NCBI RefSeq assembly: GCF_047948215.1
Contig: NC_134463.1
Span: 53,827,701-53,891,700 of the forward strand
DNA: 64,000 nt
Reading direction: 5' to 3'
From: Lycorma delicatula
Lineage: Eukaryota; Arthropoda; Insecta; Hemiptera; Fulgoridae
Shown: piece after piece, positions 23,110-35,392 of the stretch
Position numbering within the stretch: the first letter of the stretch is position 1
Layout: each line of letters starts with the position of its first letter
Notes under the pieces: model-generated
Databases searched by the model: none
What the model was told of the DNA's origin: nothing
Seen by the model: the letters and a program-made list of their open reading frames with translations, nothing else
Program-made: the position numbers and the translations under genes

Positions 23110-23280
23110 TGTAATGTATTTAGGGTATATGTAAGCATGTTTGTTCCACCGTAGCAACTCAACGGCTGAGGTAATTTACATGTATGACCCTACGTTGGAA
23201 TTCTCAAGATACCGGGAATGTCAAATATACTGTATTAGTAATTATCCTATATTAAAGAGCAATGTTTTTCAGCAATGATC
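23110..23280 (+). repeat. Rep6 copy
   Basis: Contains 'aatgtatttagggtatatgt', 'tttgttccaccgtagcaact', 'cgttggaatt' and 'tattaaagagcaatgttttt', repeated in the same order at 44780-45075. Confidence 0.7.
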
Positions 23281-23327
23281 TTCTTTTTTTGGCAGTCGTG
23301 TTTTTTAATTTATATTATTAGTAATCA

Positions 23328-23975
23328 CGAAAAATTTCGGTTTCCAGATTTCAACGGAAATATCCATTTTGACCATCCATGAATCCATTTTGACTAGTTT
23401 CGGCGTGACCTTTGTACGTACGTATATATCTCGCACAACTCAAAATCGAATAGCCGTTGGATGCTGAAATTTTGGATTTAGAACTGTTGTAACATCTAAA
23501 TTGTGCATCTCCTCTTTTGATTGCCTTTGACTGAATTAAAAGTGTCCAATAAAGAACAAAATGTTTAAATTTTTGACTTTCTTTTAACTGCAGTAATAAG
23601 CCCTTATTGAGAGCTTTTCAACGATGTATCATAAGTGTTACTTATTTTCATTGGTCCCAGAGTTATAGCCAAATAAAATTTTAATTAAATTTTAGAGGAA
23701 GGCACATCGATTTAAATCAGCTCCTTTCAGACTTCATCTCCTTTTTTTTAACTTTTTTCTTTAATTTAAATATATTGATTTATTAATAATTATTGATCTC
23801 TGATAGTAAAAAAAATGTACGATAAATAATAATTCAATAATAATAAAAAAAATTATGAAAACATACCAGAAGTTGTTAATGAAATAAAATTTTATGTACT
23901 TTTCATTTAAAAATAATGTGTATGTGTAATTTAATAGGCGTACAAGGAAGTCATGTGGTTTCCAGATCAGATTTT
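23328..23975 (-). repeat. Rep1 copy
   Basis: Near-full copy on the minus strand, from 'tgatctggaaaccacatgac' through 'actctgggaccaatgaaaat', 'attactgcagttaaaagaaa' and 'cgaaactagtcaaaatgg' to 'cgaaatttttcgtgat'. The minus-strand ORF at 23761-24027 overlaps it and is spurious. Confidence 0.85.
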
Positions 23976-24607
23976 TATATCTTGTTTTACAACAGAAAAG
24001 AATCATGTACTTACAATGAGAGCGCAAAAAAATTCTTTTAACAAAATAATAGAATCAGTTGTATGTTCAAAAACTTTCACTAATATTTGTTTGTTTGGAC
24101 AAAGAGTGTGCTTTTGTATGTGAGCAAACCACGCCTTTACGATTAATTTGACAATTCAATAAACGGTTATATCGAGGGATAGAAAAGTGTAGCAATACCA
24201 AATAATTTTTTACAAGTTAAAAAAAAAGAAAAATGAAATTTAGTAAGAGCTTCTAACTCAAAATGTTGTATTTTCGGTTTTTATGCCATCACATTATCAA
24301 GCTCATTAGGGAGAAAACTAAAATTATTTAACATTTTAAATGATGTAAAACATTTTAATTAACAAATAATAACTTCAAGATAATATTTTTCACAGCTACT
24401 TTCAAAGTTGTCTGCAGCACTCCCCGAATAATGCATAACAACAATGATTTCTTCGAGGTAGGAACATTTACTAAATTTCATTTTTCTAAATTTACCTGAT
24501 AAAGATAAAAAAAGGATTGCTGCAATATTTTCTTAATACTCGGTATATAAATTTATTTAAAATTTTATGAGAGTAAAAATAATATTTCCTCTTCAACATG
24601 TGTTAAT
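23976..24607. other. AT-rich unassigned tract
   Basis: No recognised features. Confidence 0.5.
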
Positions 24608-25090
24608 TGCACATTTTACTTCCTTGGCATCATAGCTCTGTAGCTATACTGTAATACCATAAAGTATGATAATCAGTCAGAAAATGGGGTGTGGGGTTTT
24701 TCCATTTCTTGAAATTTCATGACCCAGGGACCTCAATAAATAAAAAAAATGGAGGGTATTGTTAGTACACAAGTACGTATTATGAACGTGGTGTATTGGT
24801 GTGTTTGAACCTTAATAACTTTTAACTGAATAAATTTATTTTGAAAATATTTGGCACAGAGATCCGTGTTTATGAGCCAAATTGGTGGTAAATTTTGGGG
24901 TCAATATCTCCTGGTGGTGAGGTAGATAGTTTCTTTCAGGTGAGTTTTTCAAAATTTGGCAAACATAACCCCACTTTATATTAAGCTTAGCACAAGCATA
25001 CATGCTTCTTACCATTTTTTTCTTAAAAATTGCACCATAATTACCCCTTCCCCAAAAATCGATAAAGCTATCATTTTATTATTAAATATT
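24608..25090 (+). repeat. Rep3 copy
   Basis: 'cttccttggcatcatagctc', 'aaaatggggtgtgggg', 'ttcatgacccagggacct', 'tctcctggtggtgaggtaga' and 'aacataaccccactttatat' match the family order seen at 19317 and, inverted, at 39650-40128 and 58260-58640. Confidence 0.75.
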
Positions 25091-25396
25091 TCTTTAATTA
25101 TTTTTTTTTATGTCTTCCTAAGGAATATATTTTGAGGGTAATATTTGGGATGGGGGAGCCAGTCAAAGTAAAAAAGTAAAGATTTAAAAAAAATTTTTTT
25201 AACTTTTTCATGTATCATGTTTTTCCACTATATAAGAACAAATAAATGCCAGAAAAGTATAACATCTTCATTTTAACAGCTTCTTTTTTTTTGAAGTTAA
25301 TGGGATTACACATACACACAAAACTTAATTTAAAATATTTATAATTTTATTTAAATATAATATTTTTTCGTTTATTTAATTCAATGATTCTAATTA
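25091..25396. other. AT-rich unassigned tract
   Basis: Nothing recognised. Confidence 0.5.
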
Positions 25397-25615
25397 AATC
25401 GCGCGCGCATACCGTATTTAATTCGTGCGGGTCTGGCGGTACTAACGGCATCAGTCGGCACTAATTAAACTAATGTAATTTTACAACTTACATGAACAAA
25501 TTTTGCTTGTTCAGTAAGCAAGCTGGTGTAGCCGCGAGGCTTAACGCATTAGGTATCGAGTTAACCGGGCGATCGAGATTGAGACCCCGCCAGACCGAGT
25601 TACTTTTTCACACTT
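25397..25615 (+). repeat. Possible third tRNA-like SINE (SINE3)
   Basis: 'ggtgtagccgcgaggcttaa' resembles an A box and 'gatcgagattgagacccc' a B box, about 40 bases apart, inside an AT-rich context. Single copy in this window. The leading 'cgcgcgcgcat' and 'tgcgggtctggcggtacta' may belong to it. Confidence 0.4.
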
Positions 25616-26130
25616 TAAACATTCATTCATTTAATTCTATCTCTTCCGGTGACGTCACAACATAGCAGTAATTTAGAGCATTTTTTTTTGGGTGGGGTGC
25701 GATTTTGCAAATATTATTAATTTTTAATTGTTAACAAAAGTGCCTAAGAAAAATATGCTCTTAATTAGGCAAAATCTCGAGATAGTGAAGGCGATGTTAC
25801 TCTACAGTTTCACCCCCTTGACCTTTAAGTTGAAAATTTAATGGCATGAATGCCCCATATATAGAAGTAATCTGACAAAGTTTGGTCAAAATAGGTCCAG
25901 TAGTTCTAGAAATATAAGATGATTTAGAGACCAACACTGAACACAAACAAGTACATATGAATATTAATTTCCGAAAAATTTCCATCCGGTTTTTTGGGTT
26001 TCTTACGTGTTAAAAAGTCAAAATCCGGTGAAAACTACATATGCCGAAATTGGATCGGATTACAATATTATCCCTTCTAGAGCTTTAATACAGCTCTGTT
26101 ATAGTATTATCTATACGGGAAAGTAAAAGA
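25616..26130. other. Unassigned tract with repeat-like pieces
   Basis: The piece near 26075-26125 (agagctttaatacagctctg, acgggaaagtaaaag) resembles the inverted start of Rep3, and 25800-25990 looks like interspersed repeat. No coding support for the minus-strand ORF at 25797-25985. Confidence 0.4.
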
Positions 26131-27335
26131 GAAAACATGTTTTTAAATTTATTCAGTTTTTTGCTTTGTTTTTAAATATAAACCAAGTTCTGGTTTTTAA
26201 ATAATTTATAATAATAATTTAATAGATATAATAATTAATAAATAAAGGGGCTTTATAATTAAGCAAAATTATTTACGACAGCTTTTTACAAAACATAAAT
26301 CCCAGGTGCTTTATTTAATTATCCAAATTAGTTATTATTAATATAAAATGTTGTGTAAGAGGTAAAATATTTCTTAAATGTTCATATAGACATAGTAAGA
26401 ATGAATTGTAATCTCAACAGAAGTAAGCTTTTATTGTGACTTCCTGATACGTTTATGACCTCTAAGAAATGATATACGGTAAAAATAAAAATGGAACTTG
26501 ATTCCAGTAAATAAAACAGAAGTGCAACATATTTGAAATACCTAAACGTGTGTGTACTCTGCCTTCTCGTCCATATATTATATCAAATGGCATTTTTAAA
26601 TTGTTTTATACAAAATAGAATTACCGGTTCATGTTTATACATAATTCACGAAGCTTTGTTTTTTCTTTTTATTACTTTTATTATTATTGAAACGTTACTA
26701 ATGTTAATAGCTTAAATTACTTATTGAAGTTTTTTTTTCAAAACATAAAATTAAACAGTAGCAATGAAGAACGTTTTGCATAAATATAAATTGCAAGAAT
26801 TTTTATTGAGGGAACTTGTAATACTGAAAAATACGTTTTTTTTTATTATTATATGTTTTTTATCGCTTTTAGAACGGGTTAGTCGTTTAAAAAAAAATAA
26901 TAAAAACGAAAAAATAACATCAAAACACGTACCGTTAAGCGTAATTTAAAGATATTTATTTTTAATTTTTTTAAAAAAAGAAAAGTTATTTTTTTAAATT
27001 CAGTATGGCTTTAAAATCCAGTAAAATTAATTTTTTATTATTTATTTTTTTTTTTATATTTAAGCTTTTTAACCAGTATTCCTAATGAATTAATTACAGT
27101 TTCGTATTCAAAAAGAAATCGCTTAGCTTTGAGTAGTTTACTAACCAATTTCTGAAGCTTTTGTATATTGAAATTTAATTGAAGAAAACCTGTAGGAATT
27201 AAAAAAAAAAAAAAAAACAACCAAATAAACAATAAATTACTATTTTCGGGTTTTTTTTTAAATTAAAACTTTAATGTTTAACAAATATCGTCTAAGTACC
27301 TAAACATACAACTCGCTTTATTTATTTTCCTATAT
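26131..27335. other. AT-rich unassigned tract
   Basis: Small Leu/Phe/Ile-rich ORFs only. No motif. Confidence 0.5.
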
Positions 27336-27425
27336 TTTTTACTCGGCTATAGCATACTGCTATAGCTAAAACGGGAAACAATGTAGATCGAACAAAGAAA
27401 AAGTTCTTAAAAATTGGTATTTTTT
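27336..27425. repeat. Rep7 fragment
   Basis: 'atagctaaaacgggaaac...atcgaacaaag' is like 'tagctaaaatgggaaaatat...atcgaacaaaa' at about 47265-47300. Confidence 0.4.
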
Positions 27426-27473
27426 TAAGTTTTGTACCTTAAAGAGATATTTAAAAACCACTTTTAACAAAAA

Positions 27474-28147
27474 AAATCTGATGTGGACACCACATGACTT
27501 CCTTCTACTCATATTAAATTTCATATACACATTTTTAAGAGGACATAAAATTTTGTTTCATTAATAACTTCTGATATTTTATCTTATTTTTTATTTTATT
27601 GTTGTTATTGAATTGTAGTATTTTTTTTATAATCATAGGTTAATAATTATTATTAAATGAATATATTTAAATTAAAAAAAAGTTAAAAAAAATGAGATTA
27701 AATCTGATTCGAACCGATGTGCCTTGTTAAGATCCATATATTTCGTTAATTAAAATTTTATATGGTTATAACTCTGGAACCAATGAAAATAAGTACCACC
27801 ATATATTGTTGAAAAGTTCGCAATGGGGGATTATTACTGCAGTTAAGGAAAAGCCCAAAATCCAAATTATTTTTGAATTTGGGCTTTTTTAGACACTTTT
27901 GGTTCAGTCGGTTGCAATCAAAAGGGAAGGTACACAACTAGATGTTACAACAGTCCTAAATCCAAAATTTTAATATCCTTCGGTTAATCGTTTTTGAGTC
28001 ATGCAAGATATATATTGCGTACAGACATCACGCCAAAACTAGTCAAAATGAATTCAGAGATGGTTAAAATAAATATTTCCGTTGAGATCTGAAAACCGAA
28101 ATTTTTCGCGATCACAATACATTCTTTACTTCATACAAGGAAGTAAA
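27474..28147 (+). repeat. Rep1 copy, full-length
   Basis: Best full copy. It starts 'aaatctgatgtggacaccac' and 'tgacttccttctact' and ends 'acttcatacaaggaagtaaa'. The start block acttccttgtacg and the end block cgtacaaggaagt of the family consensus are inverted repeats of each other, so the element has short terminal inverted repeats slightly inside its left end. Middle part carries 'attcgaaccgatgtgcctt'. No protein. Confidence 0.88.
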
Positions 28148-28179
28148 AATAATAAATTTAAATAAATTTTATTCAAGCT

Positions 28180-28649
28180 GCGAAAAAAACGTTTTATTCC
28201 AATGCTCCGAAATAAAAAAAAAAAAACGTTTGCGTTTGGGTTTATGTACATATATATTTTGGCCTGTATTTGATCTTATAACACATCCCATTTTCCAATT
28301 TTCTTCAAACTTGGTAGATAGGTACTACCTCCAGGGGAAAAAATATTACAAAAAAATTAAAAAAGAGGTGTGAGAGTGTTTTAATTGAAATAACATTTCA
28401 GATCTGTACTGGGACACTTTAGCAAACATTTTTTCTTACAAAGTTGAAGATTTTTAAATCAAGATCAGAAATTATATATCTTTATTTAATATTCACCCCT
28501 CTCTAAAAAATGATTTTGTTTTCTTTTATCTAAAGCTTACTTCAGAAAAGTAGTTAATGAGGATTTTTTCAGATTATATTTTCGACATCCGTAGGCTTTC
28601 AAAGCAATATAACATATTTTTCCCTTCCCCACTCGAATAGTCTGCGGTA
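28180..28649. repeat. Rep5 fragment and AT-rich flank
   Basis: 28440-28610 matches 14790-14960 as described there. The rest is unassigned. Confidence 0.45.
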
Positions 28650-28773
28650 ACTATTTTTAATTAAAATAAGTAAACTACCTTTGTTAGGATTTGAACCCGA
28701 GAATTTCGAGTTCAAAATCAAGTGATTTACGATGACGAGTTTTACCAATAGACCAACCCGGTGGATTATTATA
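28650..28773 (-). repeat. SINE1 fragment (tRNA-like head)
   Basis: The reverse complement reads 'ccaccgggttggtctattgg', then box B 'ggttcaaatcctaac' flanked by 'ttttgaactcgaaattctcg'. Truncated in the body. Confidence 0.75.
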
Positions 28774-30009
28774 ATTTCGTATTTAAAAATATTTTCAGTT
28801 TCCCATTTATCACTTAATTGTATAAAAAATTAATTTACATATTTCTTTTTCCAGCAAGTTTATAGTAAAAATTGATTTCAAATAAACATAATAGAAATAT
28901 ATTTTTCTGTTAGTTATAAATTATCTACTACTTTTTTCTACATTTTTATTATACAAAATAAACTCTTTATTTTATATTCCATGACATTAATTGAAAGCAA
29001 TAAATATAAAGCGTATGTTAGACTATAGTTTTATGCAAATCCTTATATATATATATAGTGAAAAGAAATATTAATTTTCATAAAAATCCTTTAAAAAAAA
29101 ATCATTATCTTGCATGACAACGGTCAAATATAACTTAACGTCATATACAAACGTAAGCAGCCAATGTATGAAGAACAGTAACTGGAATATTCTGACCGGT
29201 TATTTCTCCCTAACTATTGTATTTATAAAGATCCCCTTTTTTAAAACAAGTGCACACACTGTATGTAAGATGACGCTACTTCACACCTCAAATCTTGCGC
29301 AATTCAACCCTTCCTTTTTTTCTTTTTTTTTTTTAAGCTTTATACACATTTTCGCCCCCGACCATCTGTCTTTTATCTATATATTACCATTAAGCTACTG
29401 TAGATACGCAGTATCTAAAGTTCCCTATACAATATTACCGAACATGATGAAAATGAAATAAAAAGTAAATAAATAAGAAAATAATTCTTTCTTTATAGTA
29501 AAAATATTTTTATTATATTATATTTTTATATTTTATTGTAATTGTATATATTAATTATTTAAATTCAATTGTTATAATATTATAAATTATTATAATTATT
29601 CGTTAAAAGAAATTATTCCACAGTTTTCAACAGTAATTTTTTTTTATAGCAGATCATTACCACTTATTATTATTATTATTAAAAAAAAATTAATTACATC
29701 AAAACCACTAGCAATTAAAAAATAATTATCATCAGTCTATTCAAAATTACCTAATTCTATTTGAAAAATATATCAGTTGAATAATAGCAGTTAGTATTAG
29801 CTACTATATCTAATTTTTTAAGATGAAAAAATTGAATTGTGGTTTTCCGAATTTATTTAATTTAATTATTAAAAATTATAACTACATTAATATTATTGCT
29901 GTAAAACAAAGAAAAGTGTTAAAGAAAATAAAAAATAAATTTTAACTAAATGTTCATAAATAAAGTAATAGGTACACGTGTACATGTTTACGAAGGTTTT
30001 CTTTTTATG
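28774..30009. other. AT-rich unassigned tract with a 115-codon ORF
   Basis: The plus-strand ORF at 29114-29461 codes for 115 residues with a Phe-rich centre and no motif I recognise. It interrupts a poly-T run, which argues against real coding. Remaining DNA is plain AT-rich. Confidence 0.4.
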
Positions 30010-30125
30010 AAAGGGCCAGCATCAAGGGCTATAGTTATTAGCCCGGTAGAAATTGGTATAGTATAAAAAGACGCCTGATCGGGATTCGGATCCGGGATCT
30101 AAAGATAAATTGATGAGACGTTACC
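30010..30125 (-). repeat. SINE2 copy ('ccgggctaat' subfamily)
   Basis: In reverse complement: 'gatcccggatccgaatcccg', 'gatcaggcgtctttttata', then 'taccgggctaataactatag'. This matches the tail of the copy at 17326-17476. Confidence 0.7.
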
Positions 30126-30171
30126 TAATCATTCACGAAATTCGGCATACCTATGAAGTAAATAGTATATA

Positions 30172-31102
30172 AAAAATCTGATGCGGACACCAAATGACTT
30201 CCTTATATGCCTATTAAATTACATACACATATTCTTTTTAAAATGAAAAGTACATAAAATTTTATTTCATTAATAACTTCTGATATGTTGTCATATATTT
30301 ATTTTTTTATTATTATTATATAATTATAATTTATCGTAAAAATCTTTTTACATAGAGGTTAATAATTATTAATAAATCAATATATTTAAACAAAAAAAAG
30401 TAAAAAAAAAGAAGTCTGATTCGAATCGATATGTCTTACACTTTTTGAGATCAAATACTCGTATTTCATTAACTAAAGTTTCATTTTGCTATAACTCTGA
30501 ACCTTTTCTTTTTCCTGTTTAGCCACCGGTAACTACCGTTCAGATAATACTTCAGAGGATGAATGATGATGATATGTATGAGTGTAACTGAAGTGTAGTC
30601 TTGTACATTTTCAGTTCGACCATTTCTGAGATGTGTGGTTAATTGAAAAACCCAACCACCAAAGAACACCGATATCCACGATCTAGTATTCAAGTCCGCG
30701 TAAAAATAACTCTGAACCTCGTAAAAATAACTCTGAACCTAATGAAAATAAGTACCACTTAAGATATGTCGTTGAAAAGCTATCAATAAGGGCTTATTAC
30801 TGCAGTTAAGAAAAAGTAGAATATTCATTTTTTTTGGATTTTGAGCTTTTTTGGACGCTTTTGGTCCAGTCGACTGCAATCAAAAGGGAAGGTGCACAAT
30901 TAGATGTTACAACAGTCCTAAATCCGAAATTTCAACTTCCTACGGCTAACTGTTTTTGAGTTACGTATATGTACGCACATACGTCAAGCCGAAACTAGCC
31001 AAATTGGATTCAGGAGTGTTAGAAATGGATACTTACTTTGAAATCTGAAAACCTACATTTTTTCGATCACAATATTTCCATTATTTCGTACAAGGAAGTA
31101 AA
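30172..31102 (+). repeat. Rep1 copy interrupted by SINE1
   Basis: Follows the family from 'aaatctgatgcggacacc' to 'atttcgtacaaggaagtaaa'. At 'ataactctgaacc' it is split by a minus-strand SINE1 and resumes at 'ctctgaacctaatgaaaat'. Confidence 0.88.
30504..30705 (-). mobile_element. SINE1 insertion nested in Rep1
   Basis: Minus-strand SINE1, 5'-truncated on the tRNA side (ends 'ttgaatactagatcgtggat' in sense orientation). Flanked by the direct repeat ataactctgaacc at 30491-30503 and 30706-30718, a target-site duplication. The downstream copy is itself doubled: about 21 bases around 'cgtaaaaataactctgaacc' occur twice in tandem (30699-30740). Confidence 0.88.
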
Positions 31103-31888
31103 AAATTACTAAAACTGGTTATTTTTTTCTGATTTTAATTATAAATTCTTATTTTTTTAAACTTTAGTACACAATTTGAACAAATTATGATTGGCAGCTT
31201 AATTTTTCCAAATAGTTTATCTAATCTATTCTTACCGTGCTAAAAACTGATTCTTTATTTAATTTTATCCCATTATAAATAACTGATTTATTTAATAAAT
31301 AAACGAACAATTTGTTGCATCCACTTTACAAATAAGTCTCAAAAACAGACTCAAATAATTAAAAAGAAATTTCAGGACTAGAAGTAACATAATTTTCAAA
31401 AGTATACTAAATCGTGCTACTAAAGGAAGAAAGCGATCTCAAAAAGAATATTTGATAAAACTGAAAGCAGCCGAAACACATTAAAAATAATTAATCCAAC
31501 GTAACCCAAAGTGGTAAATGAAAATAAATAAAAAATAAATTCTCAAAGCTGTTGAAAATTACATATTTGTAATTTACATAAATTTTGTATTAATTTTATT
31601 ATTTTTGTTTGCCTAAATGGTTTTTTTATTTTACCCTGCTACTTCGGATGTAACGTACAAAAATAATTTAATTACAAAAAACAAATTTTAACAATTTTCT
31701 ACATATTTTCTTTCAAAATACCTTATTGTGGATACGCGGTAGCTTTAGTATGCGCTAAAAAAAATATAGAACTGATTTAAAAAAAAAATAATTATTTTCA
31801 CCTCTTAAAGTGTTCTATTAAACAAGATTAGTTCTATCCAAAACCTTCAAAAAAGAATATTTCAATTATTAAACAAGTGGAGCAGTTT
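31103..31888. other. AT-rich unassigned tract
   Basis: Nothing recognised. Confidence 0.5.
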
Positions 31889-32233
31889 TAGGTAGATTTG
31901 ATAAGAAAGCTACCTATTGTAATGATTCGACTTCTGGAAAATTTTGACGTATCTTCGCGTTTCGACATCTCTCAGACCGCAAAACCATAGTCAGTTCAAA
32001 TGTTTATATATTATACTCGTATATTTCACTTTCTTGTGAACACGATAACTGCCGTAATTTTCAGCCAATCACTTTAAAATTTATACATAGAATATAACGA
32101 CCAAAAATTTCAATCGAGTTTGTTAATGGGCAAAACCGGACTATGGAGGTGGAAATAAGAAGGATTTTTCAAAAATAAAATATCGCTATTACTTTCCTAT
32201 TAAGTAAAATTTTGAATTCGTTTAAAGTACCTA

Positions 32234-32265
<32 letters not shown>

Positions 32266-32974
32266 ACCTAAAACTTATCTAAGTAAAGTTTTTTGATATC
32301 ACCAATCATAGGCCCACGGGTGGAAAAAATGGGGTTTCGAAGACAAAAAAAATCATACCTCCTTTAATAGACACAGTATCGAATTAATATTTATACATAA
32401 AATATAAAGATCAAAAATCTAAATCGAGTTTGTTAATGAGCAAAATCGGACCAACCATGAGGGTTGAAATGGTGGGTGGGGTGCGTTTTTCGAAAAAAAC
32501 AAAATAACGCTATAACTTTCTTACAATGTAGAATATCGAATTTGTTGAAATGTCCTACTACTTTTTGGATAAGGGCCTAAAACTCATGTATGTAAAGTTT
32601 TTTGATATCACCAACCATTGGCCCCAGGGGATGGAAAAATGGGTTTTAGAAGACAAACAATTTATACCTTCTTTAATAGGTACAGTGTCGAGTCGGTTTA
32701 ATGTGATCGTTAGCCCTCTAAACATTACCTAAAACCTTTGTCTGAAACAACTTTTGATATCACCAACCCTTATGGCAAGGGATGACCAAAATTTTGCTGG
32801 GATTGTAAGAAGATTGGCTTGTCATATGCTAAACACGTAAAACTTTTTTTCACATGCAGATATTGTTGTATTGAGTAAATTTGAAGTTTTTTCTTAACTT
32901 TAAGGTGGAAATCTTTTTTATCCCCTACTCAGGACCGATGAAATCTACCTCCGCCTTCGGCGTGCTGACAGGGC
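31889..32974 (+). repeat. Rep2 copy C with internal tandem duplication
   Basis: Starts 'ggtagatttgataagaaagc' and ends 'ccgccttcggcgtgctgaca'. It is about 320 bp longer than the other copies. An internal block occurs twice: 32075-32386 and 32387-32695 both run 'tttatacata..aatata', 'tcgagtttgttaatg', 'ttttttgatatcacc', 'gaagacaaa' and 'atacctt/cctttaatag'. The first block contains a poly-T of about 30. Confidence 0.85.
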
Positions 32975-33121
32975 TTTTTTTTTTTGATGGAGAGTTTTTT
33001 TAGGCAATAGTATTTCCATCGTTGTTCTTTAAAAAAATTTGAACAATTTTTTTTTTGTAGATAATTAATTTATTACGGAACCTCTTAGCTACGTGAAGAA
33101 ATTGGAATGAAAATTATGTAG

Positions 33122-33195
33122 ACTACGCCGGATCACGGATTCGATCCCGGGAACTTCCGGATGAACGCTACCACTCCACTACAGAGAACCGGAAT
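33122..33195 (-). repeat. SINE2 fragment (tRNA-like head)
   Basis: Reverse complement: 'ccggttctctgtagtggagt', 'ggtagcgttcatccggaag', box B 'gggatcgaatccgtgatcc'. No family tail. Confidence 0.65.
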
Positions 33196-34589
33196 AATCT
33201 GCAAGAAATAACAATATTACTTTAGCTATATTAGGATTGCATTCAGAAACGTTATGTGCTTATGCAGAAATGGAAATAAATGATCACACGATAAATTTTC
33301 TTATAAGATAAAAACATTTAAAATTTCTTTACATTTTCTCGAAAATCTTTTTTTATGTTATTATAATTGACCCACAAAATCACCAAAAGCAAAATTCTTA
33401 AATAAAGACGTGTTTTTTTTTTATCTTTATTGTTGAATTTTTTGATCTTCATTACTGAGAACGTTTAAAAAACTGTGTACTATATTACTTTCAACACATT
33501 ACAATTTACATGTTTTTATACTAGTATTATACACGTACGAAAGTAAATTTCGAAATAAAATAATTTCTTTAAACAAAATTGTATAAGTTAGACAATTTTA
33601 TTTTTTAAATAAACCATTATTTTAATTTTATTCAATGTTTTATTGTAAATTTATTTTAACTAACAAACATATAATGACTCGTGATAAATATTTTAAAATA
33701 AATTTTATAAAAATCGTTTTGTTAAAAGTGATTTCAAAAGAGAAATAACTAGTTATTTTTTTTAAATGTCCATGTCATTTGCATTAAATTTCATTTGATA
33801 GTCATTTGAAATCAATAAATTGTAATATTTACGATGAAATTTTCCCTAACAAAGAACAAAAAAGTACATGAAAAGATGTCCTATCAAATATCTTTCTGCT
33901 AAAAGCTTCAAAAATGTATTATTTTAAAAAGTATTGAAAAAGACAAAAAAAAAATAAAATTATATTTTTAGGCTATTTTAATCAACAGTATTAAATTTGT
34001 TATTTTACAACTGATTTTATACATCAATGTCTCTTATACGGAATGCTCTATTTTAAAGTTTTTTTCTTTCCGAAAACCGGTTTTTGTAGCAAATTTTAAC
34101 TGTTAAAATTTTCTTCTTTTTAATTAAGCGATTATAATTTCTTTAGACACACGTACTTTGAAATGTTGAATTCTCTTTCATTACGTAAGTAATTTATTAA
34201 AGATTCTTAATATTGATTTTATATAAACTAAGTCCGTTTTTAATTTATTATAATGTTTATACCACTAATAATAATAATAATATAATAAAATTCAGAATGC
34301 GTGATGACGTTATTTCCTTGTAACATTCATGAAATGTTGTTTATTTTTTGACCAATTTTATTAATACAGGAAACAAGTTAATTTGTTTTCTTAATGATGT
34401 TTTTTTTTTATTCTAAAGTTAGATTTTGGTCTTTCAACATTCTTTATAATTATTTTTATTATATACTTATTAAGACCAAATGATTCGAGATCTGTGATAA
34501 AATGTCATCTGATCAGAAAAATTATTTGTGTATATTTAACAATAAATTCTGAATGATTGCGCAAAGGTTTAGGTGAAACTTTATATACA
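33196..34589. other. AT-rich unassigned tract
   Basis: No gene or repeat recognised. Confidence 0.55.
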
Positions 34590-34880
34590 ACTAGCCGGTC
34601 TAGCTAGGGGGCTCTGTCTGTGTTCATTAAACTGTTGTTTGTGGTAATAGTAAAAATAAACAAAAATTAAAGCCTTTCTAGTTTATAAAAGCTATAAGTG
34701 TATTATAATTTCTTCAGAGAAACAGTTTGATCAGTATAAGACCCGAAACTTTGAATGAACTGAAAAATGCGGTTTTTAAAATAATTCCATCTTAAAAATA
34801 ATAACTTTATAACTTGTCCTTCGTACGGGTAAAAATGAATTTTTTCCGGTTCTTAGTGTTACTAGACAGATACCACTAGG
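34590..34880 (+). repeat. Rep4 copy
   Basis: 'ccggtctagctagggggctc', 'tgttcattaaactg', 'aaaaataaacaaaaattaaa' and 'gtgtattataatttcttcag' parallel 7640-7745 and, in part, 4655-4690 inverted. Confidence 0.5.
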
Positions 34881-35013
34881 TGGTTACTGTGTATCGTTTG
34901 TTGTCTTTTTTAATATTTTTTCTTCTATTTTGTGTTTTTCAGGCATTTCAGTGTTTTTACTTGGCATTTCTCCCGCCACCACCCCATTCGGTCGCCCTAA
35001 AACATAAGACCAA

Positions 35014-35344
35014 ATGTCTGTGCCACAAACGGCTACTGAGCCTCAAAACAGTTTTGCGAACAGTATCCTAAATAGCTCCTAAAACTTACCTAACACCGTG
35101 ACCGGACTAAGCCCGGTGACATACACCACCGGCTTACGTGCCCCAACCGCTCATTTGTCATATATTTACTAAAATGGATAGGCGCACCCCGTCAACTACT
35201 AAAAATATATATGACATCCGTGAATTAAAATTTATTTTGTCAAAACAGCAATTCGCTGCCACGCCTAAGTTACTGAATGTACCTATCCACCATATTAAAC
35301 CGCTTGTAGCCCTAATTTTGGCTGGTGGTCAGCCATATATCTGA
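35014..35344 (+). pseudogene. Possible LINE ORF1 (gag-like) 5' remnant
   Basis: A 22-codon frame starts at the ATG at 35014-35016 (MSVPQTATEPQNSFANS) and stops at 35080-35082. A second open stretch at 35138-35341 has a basic, Thr/Pro-rich start (MDRRTPSTTKN) followed by IRELKFILSKQQF. Composition is less AT-rich than the surroundings. The position next to a LINE reverse-transcriptase relic on the opposite strand suggests a broken LINE. No domain proves this, so the gag assignment is inference. Confidence 0.35.
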
Positions 35345-35392
35345 AGGTTAGCTTCCCACAGCAGTGCGTTAGGAGTCTTTTCCTTAAGTAAA

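Noticed and set aside
29114..29461. 115-codon plus-strand ORF as a gene
   Set aside because: Includes a poly-Phe stretch from a T-run and shows no family motif. Kept only as an unassigned tract.
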